DNA of 62,860 nt from Belnapia rosea. Lineage in GTDB: Bacteria; Pseudomonadota; Alphaproteobacteria; Acetobacterales; Acetobacteraceae. Below, one piece after another: positions 38,408 to 52,089 of the stretch (position 1 is its first letter; each line of letters starts with the position of its first letter). The stretch lies in contig NZ_FMZX01000023.1 in NCBI RefSeq assembly GCF_900101615.1, positions 1 through 62,860 on the forward strand. Reading direction: 5' to 3'. The position numbers and the translations under genes were made by a program. The notes under the pieces were generated by a model. That model worked only from the letters and a program-made list of their open reading frames with translations. It was not told where the DNA came from and did no database searches.

Positions 38408-41400
38408 ATGGCGACGCTCACCGGCACGGCGGATGCGGATCTGCTGCAAGGCACGGCGGGGAATGACAGCCTCTCCGGCCTGGGCGGGGACGATACCCTG
38501 CTGGGCGGCGCCGGGCAGGACAGCCTCGATGGCGGGGCAGGCAGCGACCGGGCGGTGGTCGACCGCGCCTCCAGCACCCTTGCCCTCTCCGTCTACATGC
38601 TGGCGCCCGGCTTCGTCAGCCAGATCGCCGGTACGGCCATGATGGGAGTGGAGCATCTCAGCCTCACCGCCGGCAGCGGCGATGACGGGCTGGTGGGTGG
38701 CACGGGCCATGACAGCCTGGCGGGCGGCGCCGGGAACGATGCGCTGCAGGGTGGCGCCGGGGCGGATACGCTGCTCGGCGGCGATGGCGCCGATACCCTG
38801 CTCGGCGGCGCCGGGGCCGACCTGCTGGCCGGCGGGGCGGGGGCCGACCGCTTCATCCTCCAGGGCAGCGGCGGGCTCGACAGCAGCCTCGCCGCAATGG
38901 ATCGCATCACCGACGTCAACGCCGCCGAAGGCGACCTGCTGGTGCTGCGCGGCGAGGCCATCGGCACCGGGTTGCTGCCATTGGCCTCCGGTTTCTTTGC
39001 CCTGTCGGGCCAGGCCGGCCTGCCGGTGGGGTTCGGTGGGTCGCTTGCGGCGCGGGCCGCACCGGTGGCCGGCATGGCGCTGCCCGAGGCGACCGGCGGC
39101 CAGGGCCTCACCCTGTACTGGCAACCGGGCACCGCGGCCGGCGGCTGGCTGCTGCTCGACCTCGACCGGGACGGGCTGCTCGGCCAGGCCGATCTGGCCG
39201 TAGGGGTCGATCTCCCCGCGGGGCAGGCGATCAGCACGGCGAATTTCCTGCCCGGCACCTTCTCCGGCCTCGGCACCACGGCGGCGGACAGCCTGGCCGG
39301 CACCGCCGGGGCGGACCGCCTCTTCGGCTTCGCCGGCGGGGATACCCTGGCCGGGCTCGATGGCGACGATACCCTCACCGGCGACGCGGGGGCGGACAGC
39401 CTGCTCGGCGGCACAGGCTTCGACAGCCTGGTGGGTGGCGAAGGGGATGACACGCTCGACGGAGGAGCCGGCACCGACCTGCTCGATGGGGGTGCCGGCC
39501 AGGATCTGCTGCTGGGCGGCGAGGGGGATGATCTGCTGCTGGGCGCGGCGGGTGATGACTGGCTGCAGGGCGGCGCCGGCAATGACAGCCTCCAGGGCAG
39601 CTTCGGCGCCGATCGGCTGGAGGGTGGCGCGGGGGCCGATACGCTGCTGCTCCAGGGCATGGGCCAGGCGAGCTGGTCCGGCCTCGCCGCCATGGACACG
39701 GTGCTCGGCTTCAGCCGGGCGGAGGGAGACCGGCTGCGCGTCAGCAATGCCTGGTTCGGCCGGGCCGATGGTGTCGGCGCGGATGCGGGCACCTATACCG
39801 GGGCAGATGGCATCGCCCGGCCGCTGCTGTTCAACGGCAGCAGCGGCGCCGCCATCGCCGCGCCCATAGCCGGCCTTGCCCTGCCGGCACAGCCGCTCGA
39901 CGCCTATCAGATCACCTGGCTGCCCGGCGAGGCTGGCGGCTGGATGGTGCTCGACCTCGACCGCAATGCCCGGCTGGATGCGACGGACCTCATCATCCGG
40001 CTCGACGGGACGGCCACGCTCAGGACGGCGGATTTCATCGACGGCACCTTCCTGACGCTCGCCGGCGGCCATGTGCTGGCCGGCACGGCGGGGAATGACA
40101 GCCTGCAGGGCGGCAGCCTGGCCGAGACCTTCCTCGGCAGCCTCGGCAATGACCGCATCGCCGGCGGGGCGGGGGCAGGCAATGCGCTGAGCTATGACGG
40201 GCTGGCCGGCCCGGTTGCCGTCCGCATCGGCGGCTATGCCATGGGCACCGCGCTGAAACCGGGGAGCCACAGCGACAGCTTCACCGACATCCAGGTCGTC
40301 GCCGGCACGGCCGGAGCCGACACGCTCGATGCCGGCGGGGCGAGCCCGGGCTTTTTCGCCCTGAGCCTCGAGGGACGGGCGGGGGCCGACCTCATCATCG
40401 GCAACGGCACCACGGCCGTGCAGGTCTCCTACGCGACAAGCCCCACGGCCATCGCCATCGACCTTCAGGGAGGCGGCGTGGCGGATGGCTGGGGCAGCAC
40501 CGATACGCTGGTGGAGATCCGCAGGGTCGCGGCGCTCTCCGCCCATGGCGATACGGTGCTGGGCTCCGCCTGGGATGACCTGTTCCTTTCCGGGCGCAAC
40601 GGCAACAAGAGCTTCGACGGGCGCGCCGGCCGGGATGAATGGCGCTATGCCGGGGACGGTGCCATCACCGTCGTGCTGTATCCCAGCACGGTCGGCGGCT
40701 TCGCCCAGGGCGCTTATGTATTGAAGCCGGGCGGCACGGACCGGCTGAGCGGGATCGAGATCGTCACCGGCGGGACGGGCGATGACCGCATCACCGGCTC
40801 GGCGGCGGAGGAGCGGCTGACCGGCGGCGCCGGCAACGACACGCTCGATGGCGGCGGCGGCTTCGATACCGTCAGCTACGACGGCGGCGGGCTCGTGACC
40901 CAGGGCGTGGTGGTGGACCTCTCCGCCGGAACGGGCACCGATCCCTGGGGCGGCGTGGATCTGCTGCAGGCCATCGAATCCGCCTGGGGCACGCAACTCG
41001 GCGACGATCTGACGGGCCTCGCCACCGGCGCCTATACCTGGCTGCGCGGCCTCGCCGGGAATGACACGCTGCGGGCACCCTCCGCCGGCACCTGGGTCGG
41101 CGCCGACTATGCGGGCGACCCGGCCGGCATCGCCGCCGACCTTGCAGCAGGCCTGGTGCGGGATGGCTGGGGCGGCACCGACCGGCTCGCCGCCATCGGC
41201 CTGGTCCGCGGCTCGGCCCATGCCGATACCCTCGCCGGCGGTGCGGAGACGGAGACGCTGGTCGGCGGGGCAGGCGATGACCTCTACCGGGCCGGCGCCG
41301 GCGACGTGGTCGTGGAAGCACCGGGCGAGGGCCACGACACCATCATCGCCGGTTTGAGCTGGGCGCTGCAGGCGCATGTCGAGGCCCTGATGCTGGACGC

Positions 41401-43357
41401 ATCGGCCGGCGATGCCAGCGGCTGGGGCAATGAGCTCGACAACCTCCTGGCCGGCAATGCCGGTGCCAATGCCCTTGATGGCGGCACGGGCGCAGACCGG
41501 CTGCAGGGCGGCGGGGGGGCGGATACGCTCTATGGCAGCGCCGGCGACGACCTGCTGCTGGGGGAGGCCGGCCACGACGTCCTCCTCGGCGGACCGGGCA
41601 CCGATACCCTCCGCGGCGGCGAGGGCGACGACATCGTCATCGCCGAGGCGGATGGCCGCGTCACCGCCACCCTGCTGCTGGAAACCGGGGAGGCCACGCC
41701 GCACCTCATCCGCCTCACCGGCATCGCCACCACGGATGACAGCGTCGAAGGCGGGGCCGGCTATGACCGCTGGCTCGCCGCCGCCTCAGGGCTGCTGCTC
41801 GATCTGCGGGAACGGCCGCGGGCGATGCTCGGCATGGAGGAGGTGATCGGCTCCGACGGTGCCGATGTGCTGCTGCTGGCGTCGGGGCAGGCGCCGGCCA
41901 GCCTCTTCGGCGGGGTGGGGGATGATACGCTCGGCGGTACAGAGGGCGCGGACCGGCTCGATGGCGGCGATGGTCAGGATCTTCTGGCAGGCCAGGGCGG
42001 CGGGGATACCCTGCTCGGTGCGTCGGGTGCGGATACGCTGCTGGGTGGCGCCGGGGCGGATTGGCTCGAGGGCGGCGAGGCCGACGATCTGCTGAACGGC
42101 GGAGACGGCGAGGATACGCTGCAGGGCGGGGCGGGCGAGGATCTGCTGCTCGGCGGTGCAGGGCGGGACCTGCTCGATGGCCATGGCGGCCGGAACAGCC
42201 TGGATGGCGGCGCGGATGACGACACGCTGATCTCCGGCGACTGGGATGCGGCGCTGGAGGGCGGCGAGGGCGATGACCTGGCCTGGATCGGCCGTGGCTT
42301 CAGCCAATCCGGCCTCGTTCTTGACATGCCGGCGGGCATGATCAGCGATGGCGCCCGGACCACGCTGCTGCGGGGCCTGGAGCGTCTGGAGGTCACCGGT
42401 GGCGCAGGGGCGGACCGGCTGATCGCTGGGGCCGGGGCGGATAGCCTGGCCGGTGGCGCGGGCGATGATACGCTCGATGGCGGCGCCGGAGCCGATCGGC
42501 TGGCCGGCGGGGCCGGCGACGACCTTTTCCACCTCGACCAGGCCGGGGATCGCGCCATCGAGGCTGCAGGCGAAGGGCGGGATACGGTCATCGCCTCGTT
42601 CGGTTACGCGCTTCCGGCGCATGTCGAGGCCCTGGTGCTGACGTCAAGGGCGTTGCGGGGCAGCGGCAACGCGCTGGACAACACGATCACCGGGACGGAT
42701 GGGCCGAACATCCTCGCGGGTGGCGAGGGCGACGATACGCTGATCGGCGGTGGCGGAGCCGACCGTCTGATCGGAGGTCGGGGAAATGACAGTTTGGACG
42801 GCGCCTCCGGCCTCGGCGAAATGGATTGGCTGGCGGGCGGCGCGGGCGATGACAGCTATCGGGTGGATACCGCCCAGGACGTCGTCAACGAGGCATTCGG
42901 CGAAGGCAACGACACCGTCTACGCCGCTATCGATGCCGGCAGCTATACCTTGCCGGCCCAAATGGAGGCGCTGGTGCTGCTGGGCACCACCCGCCTCGGT
43001 CAGGGCAATGCATTGGACAATGCGCTGGCCGGCAACGCCGCGGCCAATTGGCTGCTGGGCGGCGCCGGGGCGGACAGGCTCGATGGCGGCGGCGGCAATG
43101 ATGTGCTGTTCGGCGGGGCGGGGGCGGACCTTTTCGTCCTGCGCCCCGGCATGGGGATGGACCGAATCGGGGATTTCACCCCCGGCCAGGACCAAATCAG
43201 CCTCGCTGGCTTCGGCATCGCCAGCCTGGTCCTGCTGCTGGCGGCGACCACCGACCATGCCGGCGCCGCCATCATCGGTTTCGGCGGCGGGGACAGCATC
43301 ACCCTCGCCGGCATCGGCAAGTCGTCGCTCGCTGTGGGCGACTTCTTGCTCGGCTGA
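38408..43357 (+). CDS. Giant RTX (haemolysin-type calcium-binding repeat) protein
   Basis: A 1649-residue secreted protein built almost entirely of glycine/aspartate nonapeptides of the form GGxGxDxLx. Repeat blocks lie at about 5-45, 93-150, 295-410, 555-590, 790-830, 940-960, 1015-1080, 1165-1280, 1337-1375, 1437-1465 and 1547-1580, separated by beta-rich spacers. The module [11 protein letters not shown]...[11 protein letters not shown] and its variants recur three times. The C terminus ([20 protein letters not shown] ... VGDFLLG) is the usual type I secretion end. There is no N-terminal signal peptide. Calcium binding folds the repeats outside the cell. No catalytic domain is recognised, so a structural or adhesive role is likely. 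No type I exporter genes are in the window. Confidence 0.92.
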   Translation: MATLTGTADADLLQGTAGNDSLSGLGGDDTLLGGAGQDSLDGGAGSDRAVVDRASSTLALSVYMLAPGFVSQIAGTAMMGVEHLSLTAGSGDDGLVGGTGHDSLAGGAGNDALQGGAGADTLLGGDGADTLLGGAGADLLAGGAGADRFILQGSGGLDSSLAAMDRITDVNAAEGDLLVLRGEAIGTGLLPLASGFFALSGQAGLPVGFGGSLAARAAPVAGMALPEATGGQGLTLYWQPGTAAGGWLLLDLDRDGLLGQADLAVGVDLPAGQAISTANFLPGTFSGLGTTAADSLAGTAGADRLFGFAGGDTLAGLDGDDTLTGDAGADSLLGGTGFDSLVGGEGDDTLDGGAGTDLLDGGAGQDLLLGGEGDDLLLGAAGDDWLQGGAGNDSLQGSFGADRLEGGAGADTLLLQGMGQASWSGLAAMDTVLGFSRAEGDRLRVSNAWFGRADGVGADAGTYTGADGIARPLLFNGSSGAAIAAPIAGLALPAQPLDAYQITWLPGEAGGWMVLDLDRNARLDATDLIIRLDGTATLRTADFIDGTFLTLAGGHVLAGTAGNDSLQGGSLAETFLGSLGNDRIAGGAGAGNALSYDGLAGPVAVRIGGYAMGTALKPGSHSDSFTDIQVVAGTAGADTLDAGGASPGFFALSLEGRAGADLIIGNGTTAVQVSYATSPTAIAIDLQGGGVADGWGSTDTLVEIRRVAALSAHGDTVLGSAWDDLFLSGRNGNKSFDGRAGRDEWRYAGDGAITVVLYPSTVGGFAQGAYVLKPGGTDRLSGIEIVTGGTGDDRITGSAAEERLTGGAGNDTLDGGGGFDTVSYDGGGLVTQGVVVDLSAGTGTDPWGGVDLLQAIESAWGTQLGDDLTGLATGAYTWLRGLAGNDTLRAPSAGTWVGADYAGDPAGIAADLAAGLVRDGWGGTDRLAAIGLVRGSAHADTLAGGAETETLVGGAGDDLYRAGAGDVVVEAPGEGHDTIIAGLSWALQAHVEALMLDASAGDASGWGNELDNLLAGNAGANALDGGTGADRLQGGGGADTLYGSAGDDLLLGEAGHDVLLGGPGTDTLRGGEGDDIVIAEADGRVTATLLLETGEATPHLIRLTGIATTDDSVEGGAGYDRWLAAASGLLLDLRERPRAMLGMEEVIGSDGADVLLLASGQAPASLFGGVGDDTLGGTEGADRLDGGDGQDLLAGQGGGDTLLGASGADTLLGGAGADWLEGGEADDLLNGGDGEDTLQGGAGEDLLLGGAGRDLLDGHGGRNSLDGGADDDTLISGDWDAALEGGEGDDLAWIGRGFSQSGLVLDMPAGMISDGARTTLLRGLERLEVTGGAGADRLIAGAGADSLAGGAGDDTLDGGAGADRLAGGAGDDLFHLDQAGDRAIEAAGEGRDTVIASFGYALPAHVEALVLTSRALRGSGNALDNTITGTDGPNILAGGEGDDTLIGGGGADRLIGGRGNDSLDGASGLGEMDWLAGGAGDDSYRVDTAQDVVNEAFGEGNDTVYAAIDAGSYTLPAQMEALVLLGTTRLGQGNALDNALAGNAAANWLLGGAGADRLDGGGGNDVLFGGAGADLFVLRPGMGMDRIGDFTPGQDQISLAGFGIASLVLLLAATTDHAGAAIIGFGGGDSITLAGIGKSSLAVGDFLLG

Positions 43358-43359
43358 GC

Positions 43360-44463
43360 TTACCGCCGCGCCTCGAAATCGATCCGCGGGTCGACCAGCG
43401 TGTAGGCGAAGTCGCCGATGATCTGCATCACCAGCCCGAGCAGGGTGAAGATGTAGAGCGTACCGAACATCACCGGATAGTCGCGGCGGATCGCGGATTC
43501 AAAGCCGAGCAGGCCGAGCCCGTCGAGCGAGAAGATGATCTCCACCAGCAGAGCTCCGGTGAAGAGGATGCCGATGAAGGCCGAGGGGAAGCCGGCGATG
43601 ATCAGCAGCATCGCATTGCGGAAGACATGGCCATAGAGCACGCGCTGCTCCCCTGCCCCCTTGGCACGGGCGGTGACGACGTATTGCTTGTTGATCTCCT
43701 CCATGAAGGAATTCTTGGTCAGCATGGTCAGCCCGGCAAAGCCGCCGATGATGAGGGCCAGCGTCGGCAATACCATGTGCCAGGCATAGTCGGCCGCGCG
43801 CGTCACGAAGGAGGCGTTCTCGAGCCCGGGCGAGAGCAGGCCGCGTAGCGGGAACCACTGAACGAAGCTGCCGCCGGCGAAGAGCACCACCAGCAGGATG
43901 GCGAAGAGGAAGCCAGGGATCGCATAGCCGACCAGCACCACCGCGCTGCTGGCGAGGTCGAAGCGGCTGCCATCCCGCACCGCCTTGCGGATGCCGAGCG
44001 GGATGGAGACGAGATAGATGATCAGCGTCGACCAGAGGCCGAGCGAGATGGAGACCGGCAGCTTGTCCATGATCAGCTGCGCGACCGGCCGGTCCTGGAA
44101 CAGGCTGCGTCCGAGATCGAAGCGGGCATAGCCGGCCAGCATCTCGCCAAGCCGCGTCGGCCAGGGCTTGTCGAAGCCGAAGGCGCGCTCGATCTCGCGC
44201 ACCACAGCGGGGTCGAGGCCGCGGGCGCCGCGGTAGCGGCTCGCCTCATTGCCGCCGCTCTCGCCGCGCGGCGGGCCGGTGGTCTCGCCCTGGCCCTCGC
44301 CGGACAGGCGTCCGAGGGTGCTGCCGCCCTGCCCCTTCAGCTCGGCCAGCATCTGGTCCACCGGGCCGCCGGGGGCGAATTGCACCACGGCGAAATTGAT
44401 CAGGATGATGCCGAGCAGCGTCGGCACCACCAGCAGCAACCGCCGGAGGAGATAGGCGCCCAT
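43360..44463 (-). CDS. yejB: Microcin C-type ABC transporter permease YejB
   Basis: Inner-membrane permease of 367 residues. It starts [20 protein letters not shown], has the characteristic hydrophilic insertion (about 42-95) of YejB, and ends [14 protein letters not shown]. The permease loop is [20 protein letters not shown]. YejABEF imports peptides and microcin C-like compounds. Its start overlaps the yejA stop (TAATG). The gene ends two bases from the convergent RTX stop, and yejE and yejF, which normally follow, are not present. Confidence 0.93.
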   Translation of the reverse strand: MGAYLLRRLLLVVPTLLGIILINFAVVQFAPGGPVDQMLAELKGQGGSTLGRLSGEGQGETTGPPRGESGGNEASRYRGARGLDPAVVREIERAFGFDKPWPTRLGEMLAGYARFDLGRSLFQDRPVAQLIMDKLPVSISLGLWSTLIIYLVSIPLGIRKAVRDGSRFDLASSAVVLVGYAIPGFLFAILLVVLFAGGSFVQWFPLRGLLSPGLENASFVTRAADYAWHMVLPTLALIIGGFAGLTMLTKNSFMEEINKQYVVTARAKGAGEQRVLYGHVFRNAMLLIIAGFPSAFIGILFTGALLVEIIFSLDGLGLLGFESAIRRDYPVMFGTLYIFTLLGLVMQIIGDFAYTLVDPRIDFEARR

Positions 44464-46334
44464 TACTGGGGCCGGGCTTCGCGCTTGCCCTGCTCGACGG
44501 TGCCCTCGCGGCCCTGTTCGATCCACCAGCTGTCGAGGGCCAGGGCATATTTCGGGTTGCGCGGCGGGCGGCCGAACTTGTCCCAATAGGCCAGGCGGAA
44601 GGTCCGGCTGTGCCATTGCGGGATCATGTAGTCGTTCCACAGCAGCACGCGGTCGAGCGCGCGGGTGCGGGCGACCAGTTCGGCGCGGTCGGGCGCTGCG
44701 ATGACCAGCTCCACGAGTTCATCCACCACCGGGTTGGCGATGCCGGCGACGTTCTGGCTGCCATTCTCCTGCGCCTTGGCGCTGGTCCAGAAATCCCGCT
44801 GCTCGTTCCCGGGCGAGAGGGACTGGCCCTGCCCGTCCACCGTCATGTCGTAGTCGAAGGCGTCGATCCGCACCTGGTATTGCGCCGGGTCGATGGTGCG
44901 GATGCGGGGCTCCATCCCGAGGCGCTGCAGGTTCTGCATATAGGGCAGGGCGACGCGCTCGAAGCTCGGCCCGTTCAGCAGGATCTCGAAGGCGAAGTTC
45001 TGGCCCGCGGCATTCACCAACTTGCGGTCCTTCACCACCCAGCCGGCCCCGCGCAGCAGGTCGAGCGCGCGGCGCAGCCCGTCCCGGTTGTTGCCGGAGC
45101 CGTCGGTGACGGGCAGGCGGTAGGGTTCGGTGAAGAGGCGGTCGGGGATGCGGCCCTTATAGGCCTGCAGGATCTCCAGCTCCCGCCCCTCCGGCACACC
45201 GGAGGAGGCGAGCTCGGAGTTGGAGAAGTAGGAGGTCGTCCGCGTGTAGCTGCCGTAGAAGAGGTTGGCGTTCATCCATTCGAAGTCGAAGACCTCGATC
45301 AGGGCGCGCCGTACCCGCGCATCCTGAAAGAGCGGCCGGCGCAGGTTCATGGCGAAGGCCTGCATGCCGGTCGGCAATTCGTGGCGGATCTCGTCGCGCT
45401 TGACGAGGCCGCGCTGCACCGCCGGGAAGTCATAGGCTGTGGCCCATTCCTTGGCGATGTTCTCGGTGCGGAAATCGATCTGCCCGGCCTTGAAGGCCTC
45501 CAGCGCCACGGTCGCGTCGCGGAAATACTCGTAGCGCATCACGTCGAAATTGGCCGTGCCCTTCGCGGTCGGCAGCCCCGCTGCCCAGTAATCCGGCACG
45601 CGGCGGTAGACCAGGCTGCGCCCGGCCTCGAAGCGCTCCAGCCGGTAGGGGCCGGAGCCGAGCGGCGGCTCGAGCAGCGGGCGGGCGAAGTCGCGGCCCT
45701 CCCACCAATGCTTCGGCAGCACCGGCATCTGGCCGAGGATCAGCGCCAGCTCGCGGTTCTCGTTGGTCCTGAAGCGGTAAGTCACACGCCGGGGGCCTTC
45801 GGCCACCACCTCCGCCACATCGGCCCAATAGGCGCGGTAGAAGGGCCGGCCGCTCTGGCGGAGGGTGTTGAAGGTCCAGACCACATCCTCGGCGGTGACG
45901 GGCCGGCCGTCATGGAAGCGCGCCTCGGGGCGGAGCTCGAAGGTGACGCCCATGCGGTCGGCCGGCTGCTCGATGGCGGCAGCGAGGTGGCAGTATTCGG
46001 TGCTGGCCTCGTCCGAGCTCTGCTTCAGCAGCGTGTCGTAGAGATTGACGAGGCCAACGGCCGCGGTGCCGCGCAGGACGTACTGGTTGAAGCTGTCGAA
46101 GCTGCCGAGCGCGGTCAGCGCGATCTCGCCGCCCTTCGGCGCCGCCGGGTTCACCCAGGGGAAATGCGGGAAATCCGCCGGCAGGGCCGGATCGCCCAGC
46201 AGGGAGAGGGCATGGCTGCGGGTCGCGGCGGCCGGTGTCGCGGCGGGCTGGGCCGCGGCTGTCTGGGCCCCGGCCCGGGCGGGCTGGAGGAGCGGGAGGG
46301 CGAGGCCCGAGGCGAGAAGGGTGCGGCGATCCAT
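44463..46334 (-). CDS. yejA: Extracellular peptide-binding protein YejA of the Yej ABC transporter
   Basis: A 623-residue periplasmic binding protein (SBP family 5). Signal peptide [19 protein letters not shown]... is followed by [31 protein letters not shown] and [20 protein letters not shown], as in YejA. The C-terminal [20 protein letters not shown] is also typical. It delivers peptides to YejB. An alternative start at 46373 would overlap the hisN stop (TGATG) and add 13 residues before the signal peptide. I prefer 46334 because it begins the signal sequence, but coupling makes 46373 possible. Confidence 0.92.
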   Translation of the reverse strand: MDRRTLLASGLALPLLQPARAGAQTAAAQPAATPAAATRSHALSLLGDPALPADFPHFPWVNPAAPKGGEIALTALGSFDSFNQYVLRGTAAVGLVNLYDTLLKQSSDEASTEYCHLAAAIEQPADRMGVTFELRPEARFHDGRPVTAEDVVWTFNTLRQSGRPFYRAYWADVAEVVAEGPRRVTYRFRTNENRELALILGQMPVLPKHWWEGRDFARPLLEPPLGSGPYRLERFEAGRSLVYRRVPDYWAAGLPTAKGTANFDVMRYEYFRDATVALEAFKAGQIDFRTENIAKEWATAYDFPAVQRGLVKRDEIRHELPTGMQAFAMNLRRPLFQDARVRRALIEVFDFEWMNANLFYGSYTRTTSYFSNSELASSGVPEGRELEILQAYKGRIPDRLFTEPYRLPVTDGSGNNRDGLRRALDLLRGAGWVVKDRKLVNAAGQNFAFEILLNGPSFERVALPYMQNLQRLGMEPRIRTIDPAQYQVRIDAFDYDMTVDGQGQSLSPGNEQRDFWTSAKAQENGSQNVAGIANPVVDELVELVIAAPDRAELVARTRALDRVLLWNDYMIPQWHSRTFRLAYWDKFGRPPRNPKYALALDSWWIEQGREGTVEQGKREARPQ

Positions 46335-46372
46335 GGCGGGAGGATGGGGGTTCGCCCCGCCAGGAGCAACCA

Positions 46373-47146
46373 TCAGCCGCCGAGCAGGCCGATCGCCTCC
46401 GGCAGCAGCGCCGGGTCGCCCACCGCCAGGACCCGCCCATCGCTCTCGAGGGTCAGCGCCTCGCCCCGCCAGCCAGTGACGCGGCCGCCGGCGCCCTCCA
46501 CCACCGGCACCAGCGCCGCCCAGTCCCAGGGTTTCATGGTGCATTCGGCGACGATATCGACCAGGCCGAGGGCCAGCAGGCCGTAGCTGTAGCAATCGCC
46601 ACCCCAGGTGACGCGGCGGGCGGCGCCGCGCAGCCGCTCGAAGCCCGGCCGGTCCTTCTCCTCGAACATGTCGGGGCTGGTGCAGGAGAGCTCGGCCTCG
46701 GCCAGGCGCGCGCAGGGGCGGCAGCCGGGGGTGCCGCCGAGGGGCGAGCGGAAGCGGGTCTGCTGTCCCCTGGCGCCGATCCAGCGCTCGCCGATGCCCG
46801 GCTGGTCGATCAGGCCGAGCACCGGCACCCCGCGATGCAGCAGGCCGATCAGCGTGCCGAAGAGGGGGCGGCCGGTGACGAAGGCGCGGGTGCCGTCGAT
46901 CGGGTCCAGCACCCAAAGATATTCCGCCTCCACGCGGTCCGGCCCGTATTCCTCGCCCCAGATCCCATGCCCGGGGAAGCGGGCGCCGAGCACCTCGCGC
47001 ATCGCCCGCTCGGCGCCCCGATCAGCCTCGGTTACCGGGCTCGCATCGCCCTTGGCCTCGACCAGCAGGGGGGAGCGGAAGAGCGGGCGGATGACGGCGC
47101 CGGCCGCCTCGGCCGCCGCCTCCGCCGCCGCGATGAATGCCTCCAT
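46373..47146 (-). CDS. hisN: Inositol monophosphatase family protein, histidinol-phosphatase (HisN)-like
   Basis: A 257-residue Mg-dependent phosphatase. The metal motifs are GIWGEEYG (Glu pair) and WVLDPIDGTRAFVTGRP (Asp-x-Ile-Asp-Gly-Thr), and the C-terminal WDWAALVPVVEGAGG completes the site. HisN-type members hydrolyse histidinol phosphate in the histidine pathway, and the TRAFVTG variant favours HisN over inositol phosphatase. The stop overlaps a possible yejA start. It is divergent from pheA, 86 bases away, with promoter space between them. Confidence 0.85.
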   Translation of the reverse strand: MEAFIAAAEAAAEAAGAVIRPLFRSPLLVEAKGDASPVTEADRGAERAMREVLGARFPGHGIWGEEYGPDRVEAEYLWVLDPIDGTRAFVTGRPLFGTLIGLLHRGVPVLGLIDQPGIGERWIGARGQQTRFRSPLGGTPGCRPCARLAEAELSCTSPDMFEEKDRPGFERLRGAARRVTWGGDCYSYGLLALGLVDIVAECTMKPWDWAALVPVVEGAGGRVTGWRGEALTLESDGRVLAVGDPALLPEAIGLLGG

Positions 47147-47232
47147 GCCTCCGCTCCCCGGTTTGCGCCGCCAGACACCGTCGATTAGAAGCCGCGGACC
47201 CTTCTTGCAACGCCACCCGCTGGGGCACCCGC

Positions 47233-48084
47233 ATGACCGACGTGATCGCCTTCCAGGGCCTGCCCGGCGCCTATTCCGACCTGGCCTGCCGCGCCGCCTA
47301 TCCTGGCTGGACCACCCTGCCCTGCCCAAGCTTCGAGGCGGCGATGGATGCGGTGCGCGGCGGGCAGGCGGGGCTCGCCATGCTGCCCTGCGAGAATTCG
47401 CTGGCTGGCCGGGTGCCGGACATCCACCGCCTGCTGCCGGAAAGCGGGCTCTCGGTCGTGGGCGAACATTTCGAGCGGGTGGAGCATTGCCTGCTGGCGC
47501 CCCCGGGCGCGACACTCGCCACGCTGCGGCGGGCGCATAGCCACCCGGTGGCGTTGGGTCAGGTGCGGAACATCCTGAAGGAGCTGTCGCTCACCCCGGT
47601 GATCGAGGCGGATACCGCCGGCGCGGCGCAGATCATCGCCGAGCGTGGCGGCGTCGAGGACGCGGCGATCGCCAGCGCGCTGGCCGCCGAGACCTACGGC
47701 CTCGCCATCCTCCGGCGCAATGTCGAGGATGCGGCGCACAACACCACGCGCTTCTATGTCTGCTCCCCTGCCCCGCATGTGCCGCCGGCGGGCACGCCGG
47801 ATTGCGTCACCACCTTCGTCTTCCGGGTCAGGAACATCCCGGCGGCGCTCTACAAGGCGCTGGGCGGCTTCGCCACCAATGGGGTGAACATGACGAAGCT
47901 CGAGAGCTACATGCTGGACGGCGAGTTCACCGCGACGCAGTTCCTGGCCGATGTCGACGGCCATCCGGAGGAGGCGCCGGTGCGGCGGGCGCTGGAGGAG
48001 CTGGCCTTCTTCTCCCGCGAGCTGAAGCTGCTCGGCACCTATCCGGCGCATCCCTACCGGCAGGCGCATCGCGGCTCGGCCTGA
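47233..48084 (+). CDS. pheA: Prephenate dehydratase
   Basis: Monofunctional enzyme of 283 residues that makes phenylpyruvate for phenylalanine synthesis. The catalytic domain has IAFQGLPGAYSDLACRAAYP, AMLPCENSLAGRV and the active-site NTTRFYV (about 172-178). The regulatory ACT domain follows from about 195, with LYKALGGFATNGVNMTKLES. No chorismate mutase domain is fused. GGGG precedes the ATG. Its last 31 bases overlap the convergent glycosylase-like gene. Confidence 0.95.
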   Translation: MTDVIAFQGLPGAYSDLACRAAYPGWTTLPCPSFEAAMDAVRGGQAGLAMLPCENSLAGRVPDIHRLLPESGLSVVGEHFERVEHCLLAPPGATLATLRRAHSHPVALGQVRNILKELSLTPVIEADTAGAAQIIAERGGVEDAAIASALAAETYGLAILRRNVEDAAHNTTRFYVCSPAPHVPPAGTPDCVTTFVFRVRNIPAALYKALGGFATNGVNMTKLESYMLDGEFTATQFLADVDGHPEEAPVRRALEELAFFSRELKLLGTYPAHPYRQAHRGSA

Positions 48085-48719
48085 GGCCTGTCCAGCACCT
48101 CGGCATCCGGCCAGCAGGAGGGGATCGCCTCCCATCGCTCGCGGTAGCCCGCATAGACCTGCGGGCTTGGATGCGCCGATCGCCAGAAGCCGACGCCGGG
48201 AGGCGGCTGCACGTCGCTGCGGTCCCAGGCGCGCTGTGCCGTCGCGCCGACCAGCACGATGGCGCGCAGCCCCTGGAGCAGGCCGACCAGCCCCGTGATG
48301 GCGCCGGCCGCCAGCCGGCGCTGCAGCGGGCTGATCGCCAGCGTCCCGTCCCACCAGGGGATCACGTTGGAGATCAGGCACCATTCGAGGGGCAGCCGGT
48401 TCCGCTCGAGGGCGAAGCGGTAGGTCGCCTCCGCCGTCCGGTCGTCGTTGTGCATCGAGATAAAGCCGGAGCCTCGGGTGCGGGACGTCCTCGGCCCGGG
48501 CTTCTCGAACAGGAACAGGGCACGGGCCGCTTCGCCGCCGCTTGCCGGGTCGAGGTCGGGCACTTCCCAGCCCGGTTGCTGCGCCCGGAGATCCGCGACG
48601 TAGTCGATGAGCCGGGCCATGTGCCGCGGCCGGGACTCCAGCAGCGCGCGGCGGCGCCGCACGGCATCCGGGTCGCGCAGCGCGCGCGGCGTGAGGTCGC
48701 CCGGTGGCAGCCCGGTCAC
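48054..48719 (-). CDS. Uracil-DNA glycosylase-superfamily protein
   Basis: A 221-residue protein resembling the uracil-DNA-glycosylase-like family that carries the pattern GFISMHNDDRTAEATYRF followed by LEWCLISNVIPWWDG and the IVLVGATAQRAWD strand. The central N-V-x-P-W motif occupies the position of the catalytic water loop. Catalysis on DNA is not certain, since some members are uncharacterised. It starts with GTG 11 bases after chvI and shares its strand, so it is likely cotranscribed with it. Confidence 0.6.
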   Translation of the reverse strand: MTGLPPGDLTPRALRDPDAVRRRRALLESRPRHMARLIDYVADLRAQQPGWEVPDLDPASGGEAARALFLFEKPGPRTSRTRGSGFISMHNDDRTAEATYRFALERNRLPLEWCLISNVIPWWDGTLAISPLQRRLAAGAITGLVGLLQGLRAIVLVGATAQRAWDRSDVQPPPGVGFWRSAHPSPQVYAGYRERWEAIPSCWPDAEVLDRPQAEPRCACR

Positions 48720-48730
48720 GCGCCCGCCCG

Positions 48731-49432
<702 letters not shown>

Positions 49433-49516
49433 GATCGGGTCTCCGCCTGAACTCGTGCGAGGGTCGGATGACCCATATAGTGCGGCATTGTGGCACAACC
49501 CGGACGGGATCGCGTG

Positions 49517-50245
49517 ATGGGGACCGAAAACCTGGGCTTCGAGGCCCGCTGCCTGCTGCGGGGCGCAGCGGCCGGGACGCTCGCCACCGCGGCGGAGGGC
49601 CAGCCTTTCGCCAGTCTCGTCACCCCGGCCATGGCGCCCGACGGCGCCCCGCTGCTGCTGCTCTCCTCCCTGTCCGCCCATACGCGGCAACTCCGGGCGG
49701 AGCCGCGCTGCGCCCTGCTGGTCACCGGCACGCCCGAAAGCGTGAACCCGCAGACGGCGCCGCGGGTCACGCTGACCGGCCTCGCCGAGCCGGTGCCTGA
49801 GGCGGAGGTCCCGGCGCTCAAGGCACGCTGGCTGGCGCGGCACCCCTATGCGGCGATGTATGCCGATTTCGGCGACTTCGCCCTCTGGCGCATCCGCCCC
49901 GGCGAGGCGCTGCTGGTCGGCGGCTTCGCCCGGGCACATCGCATCCGCCTCACCGACCTGCTGCCCGCGCCGGATTCGGTCGCGGCGATCGAGGCGGCGG
50001 CGGAGGACATCATCAGCCATGTGAATGCCGACCATGCCGATGCCGTGGCGGCCATCGCCACCGGCCTGCTCAACGGCGCGCCGGGCGAGTGGCGGATGGT
50101 CTCGGTCGATGTCGATGGTGCCGACCTCGCCGCGGGCGAGGCGGTGCGGCGCCTCGCCTTCACCACCCCCGTCACCGATCCTGGCGGGGTACGGACAGAA
50201 CTGGTGCGCGCGGCCCGCGAGGGCAGATCCCGCCTTGGTTCGTGA
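49517..50245 (+). CDS. HugZ-like haem-iron utilisation family protein (PNPOx domain plus DUF2470)
   Basis: A 242-residue protein with two parts. The N-terminal split-barrel flavin domain (about 8-145) has [19 protein letters not shown] and [20 protein letters not shown]. The C-terminal DUF2470 domain (about 160-240) has [19 protein letters not shown]. The combination matches HugZ-type proteins, which bind or degrade haem in some bacteria; the metal-binding His candidates are in NADHAD. It lies divergently from chvI and upstream of pckA on its strand. The start at 49517 is preferred over GTG 49490. Confidence 0.8.
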   Translation: MGTENLGFEARCLLRGAAAGTLATAAEGQPFASLVTPAMAPDGAPLLLLSSLSAHTRQLRAEPRCALLVTGTPESVNPQTAPRVTLTGLAEPVPEAEVPALKARWLARHPYAAMYADFGDFALWRIRPGEALLVGGFARAHRIRLTDLLPAPDSVAAIEAAAEDIISHVNADHADAVAAIATGLLNGAPGEWRMVSVDVDGADLAAGEAVRRLAFTTPVTDPGGVRTELVRAAREGRSRLGS

Positions 50246-50272
50246 TCTGGCGCCAATGTGCGGGGCTTCGCG

Positions 50273-50302
50273 TTGACCCGGGCTGTCATCGCGCCGTAAT
50301 TT
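50273..50302 (+). promoter_or_regulatory. Putative sigma-70 promoter of pckA
   Basis: TTGACC at 50273-50278 and TAATTT at 50297-50302 are separated by 18 bases, about 94 bases before the pckA start. The match is good for -35 and fair for -10 in a high-GC genome. It is the only clear candidate in the 150-base gap. Confidence 0.4.
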
Positions 50303-50395
50303 GGCCCCCGAATTGGCCGATATGTATCTCGCGGAGGCATCGCCACGGGAGAGCCTGGGCGCCTTTCGCGCGTAACCAACCGGAGAAGAGACTGC

Positions 50396-51991
<1,596 letters not shown>

Positions 51992-51997
51992 CAACAC

Positions 51998-52025
51998 GGG
52001 CGCCGCAGCGAAGGCCGCGGCGCCC
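51998..52025 (+). terminator. Terminator hairpin after pckA
   Basis: A perfect 9-bp stem (GGGCGCCGC / GCGGCGCCC) with a 10-base loop begins six bases beyond the pckA stop and is followed by a short T-containing stretch (CCGTTTCCTG). Confidence 0.7.
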
Positions 52026-52089
52026 ACCGTTTCCTGACCAGACCACGTCTTGCCGCGCTGCCATCGCCGACGGTTAAACCTTCCGGCAG

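Noticed and set aside
38342-41704. A 1120-codon open frame on the minus strand across the RTX gene
   Set aside because: It is the complement of GGxGxDxLx repeats; the translation is Gly/Ala/Pro/Arg-rich with no domain, and the plus-strand frame gives a clear RTX protein.
38408-43357. Repeats in the RTX gene considered as a CRISPR array
   Set aside because: Repeats are degenerate, in-frame, 27-base coding units without unique spacers.
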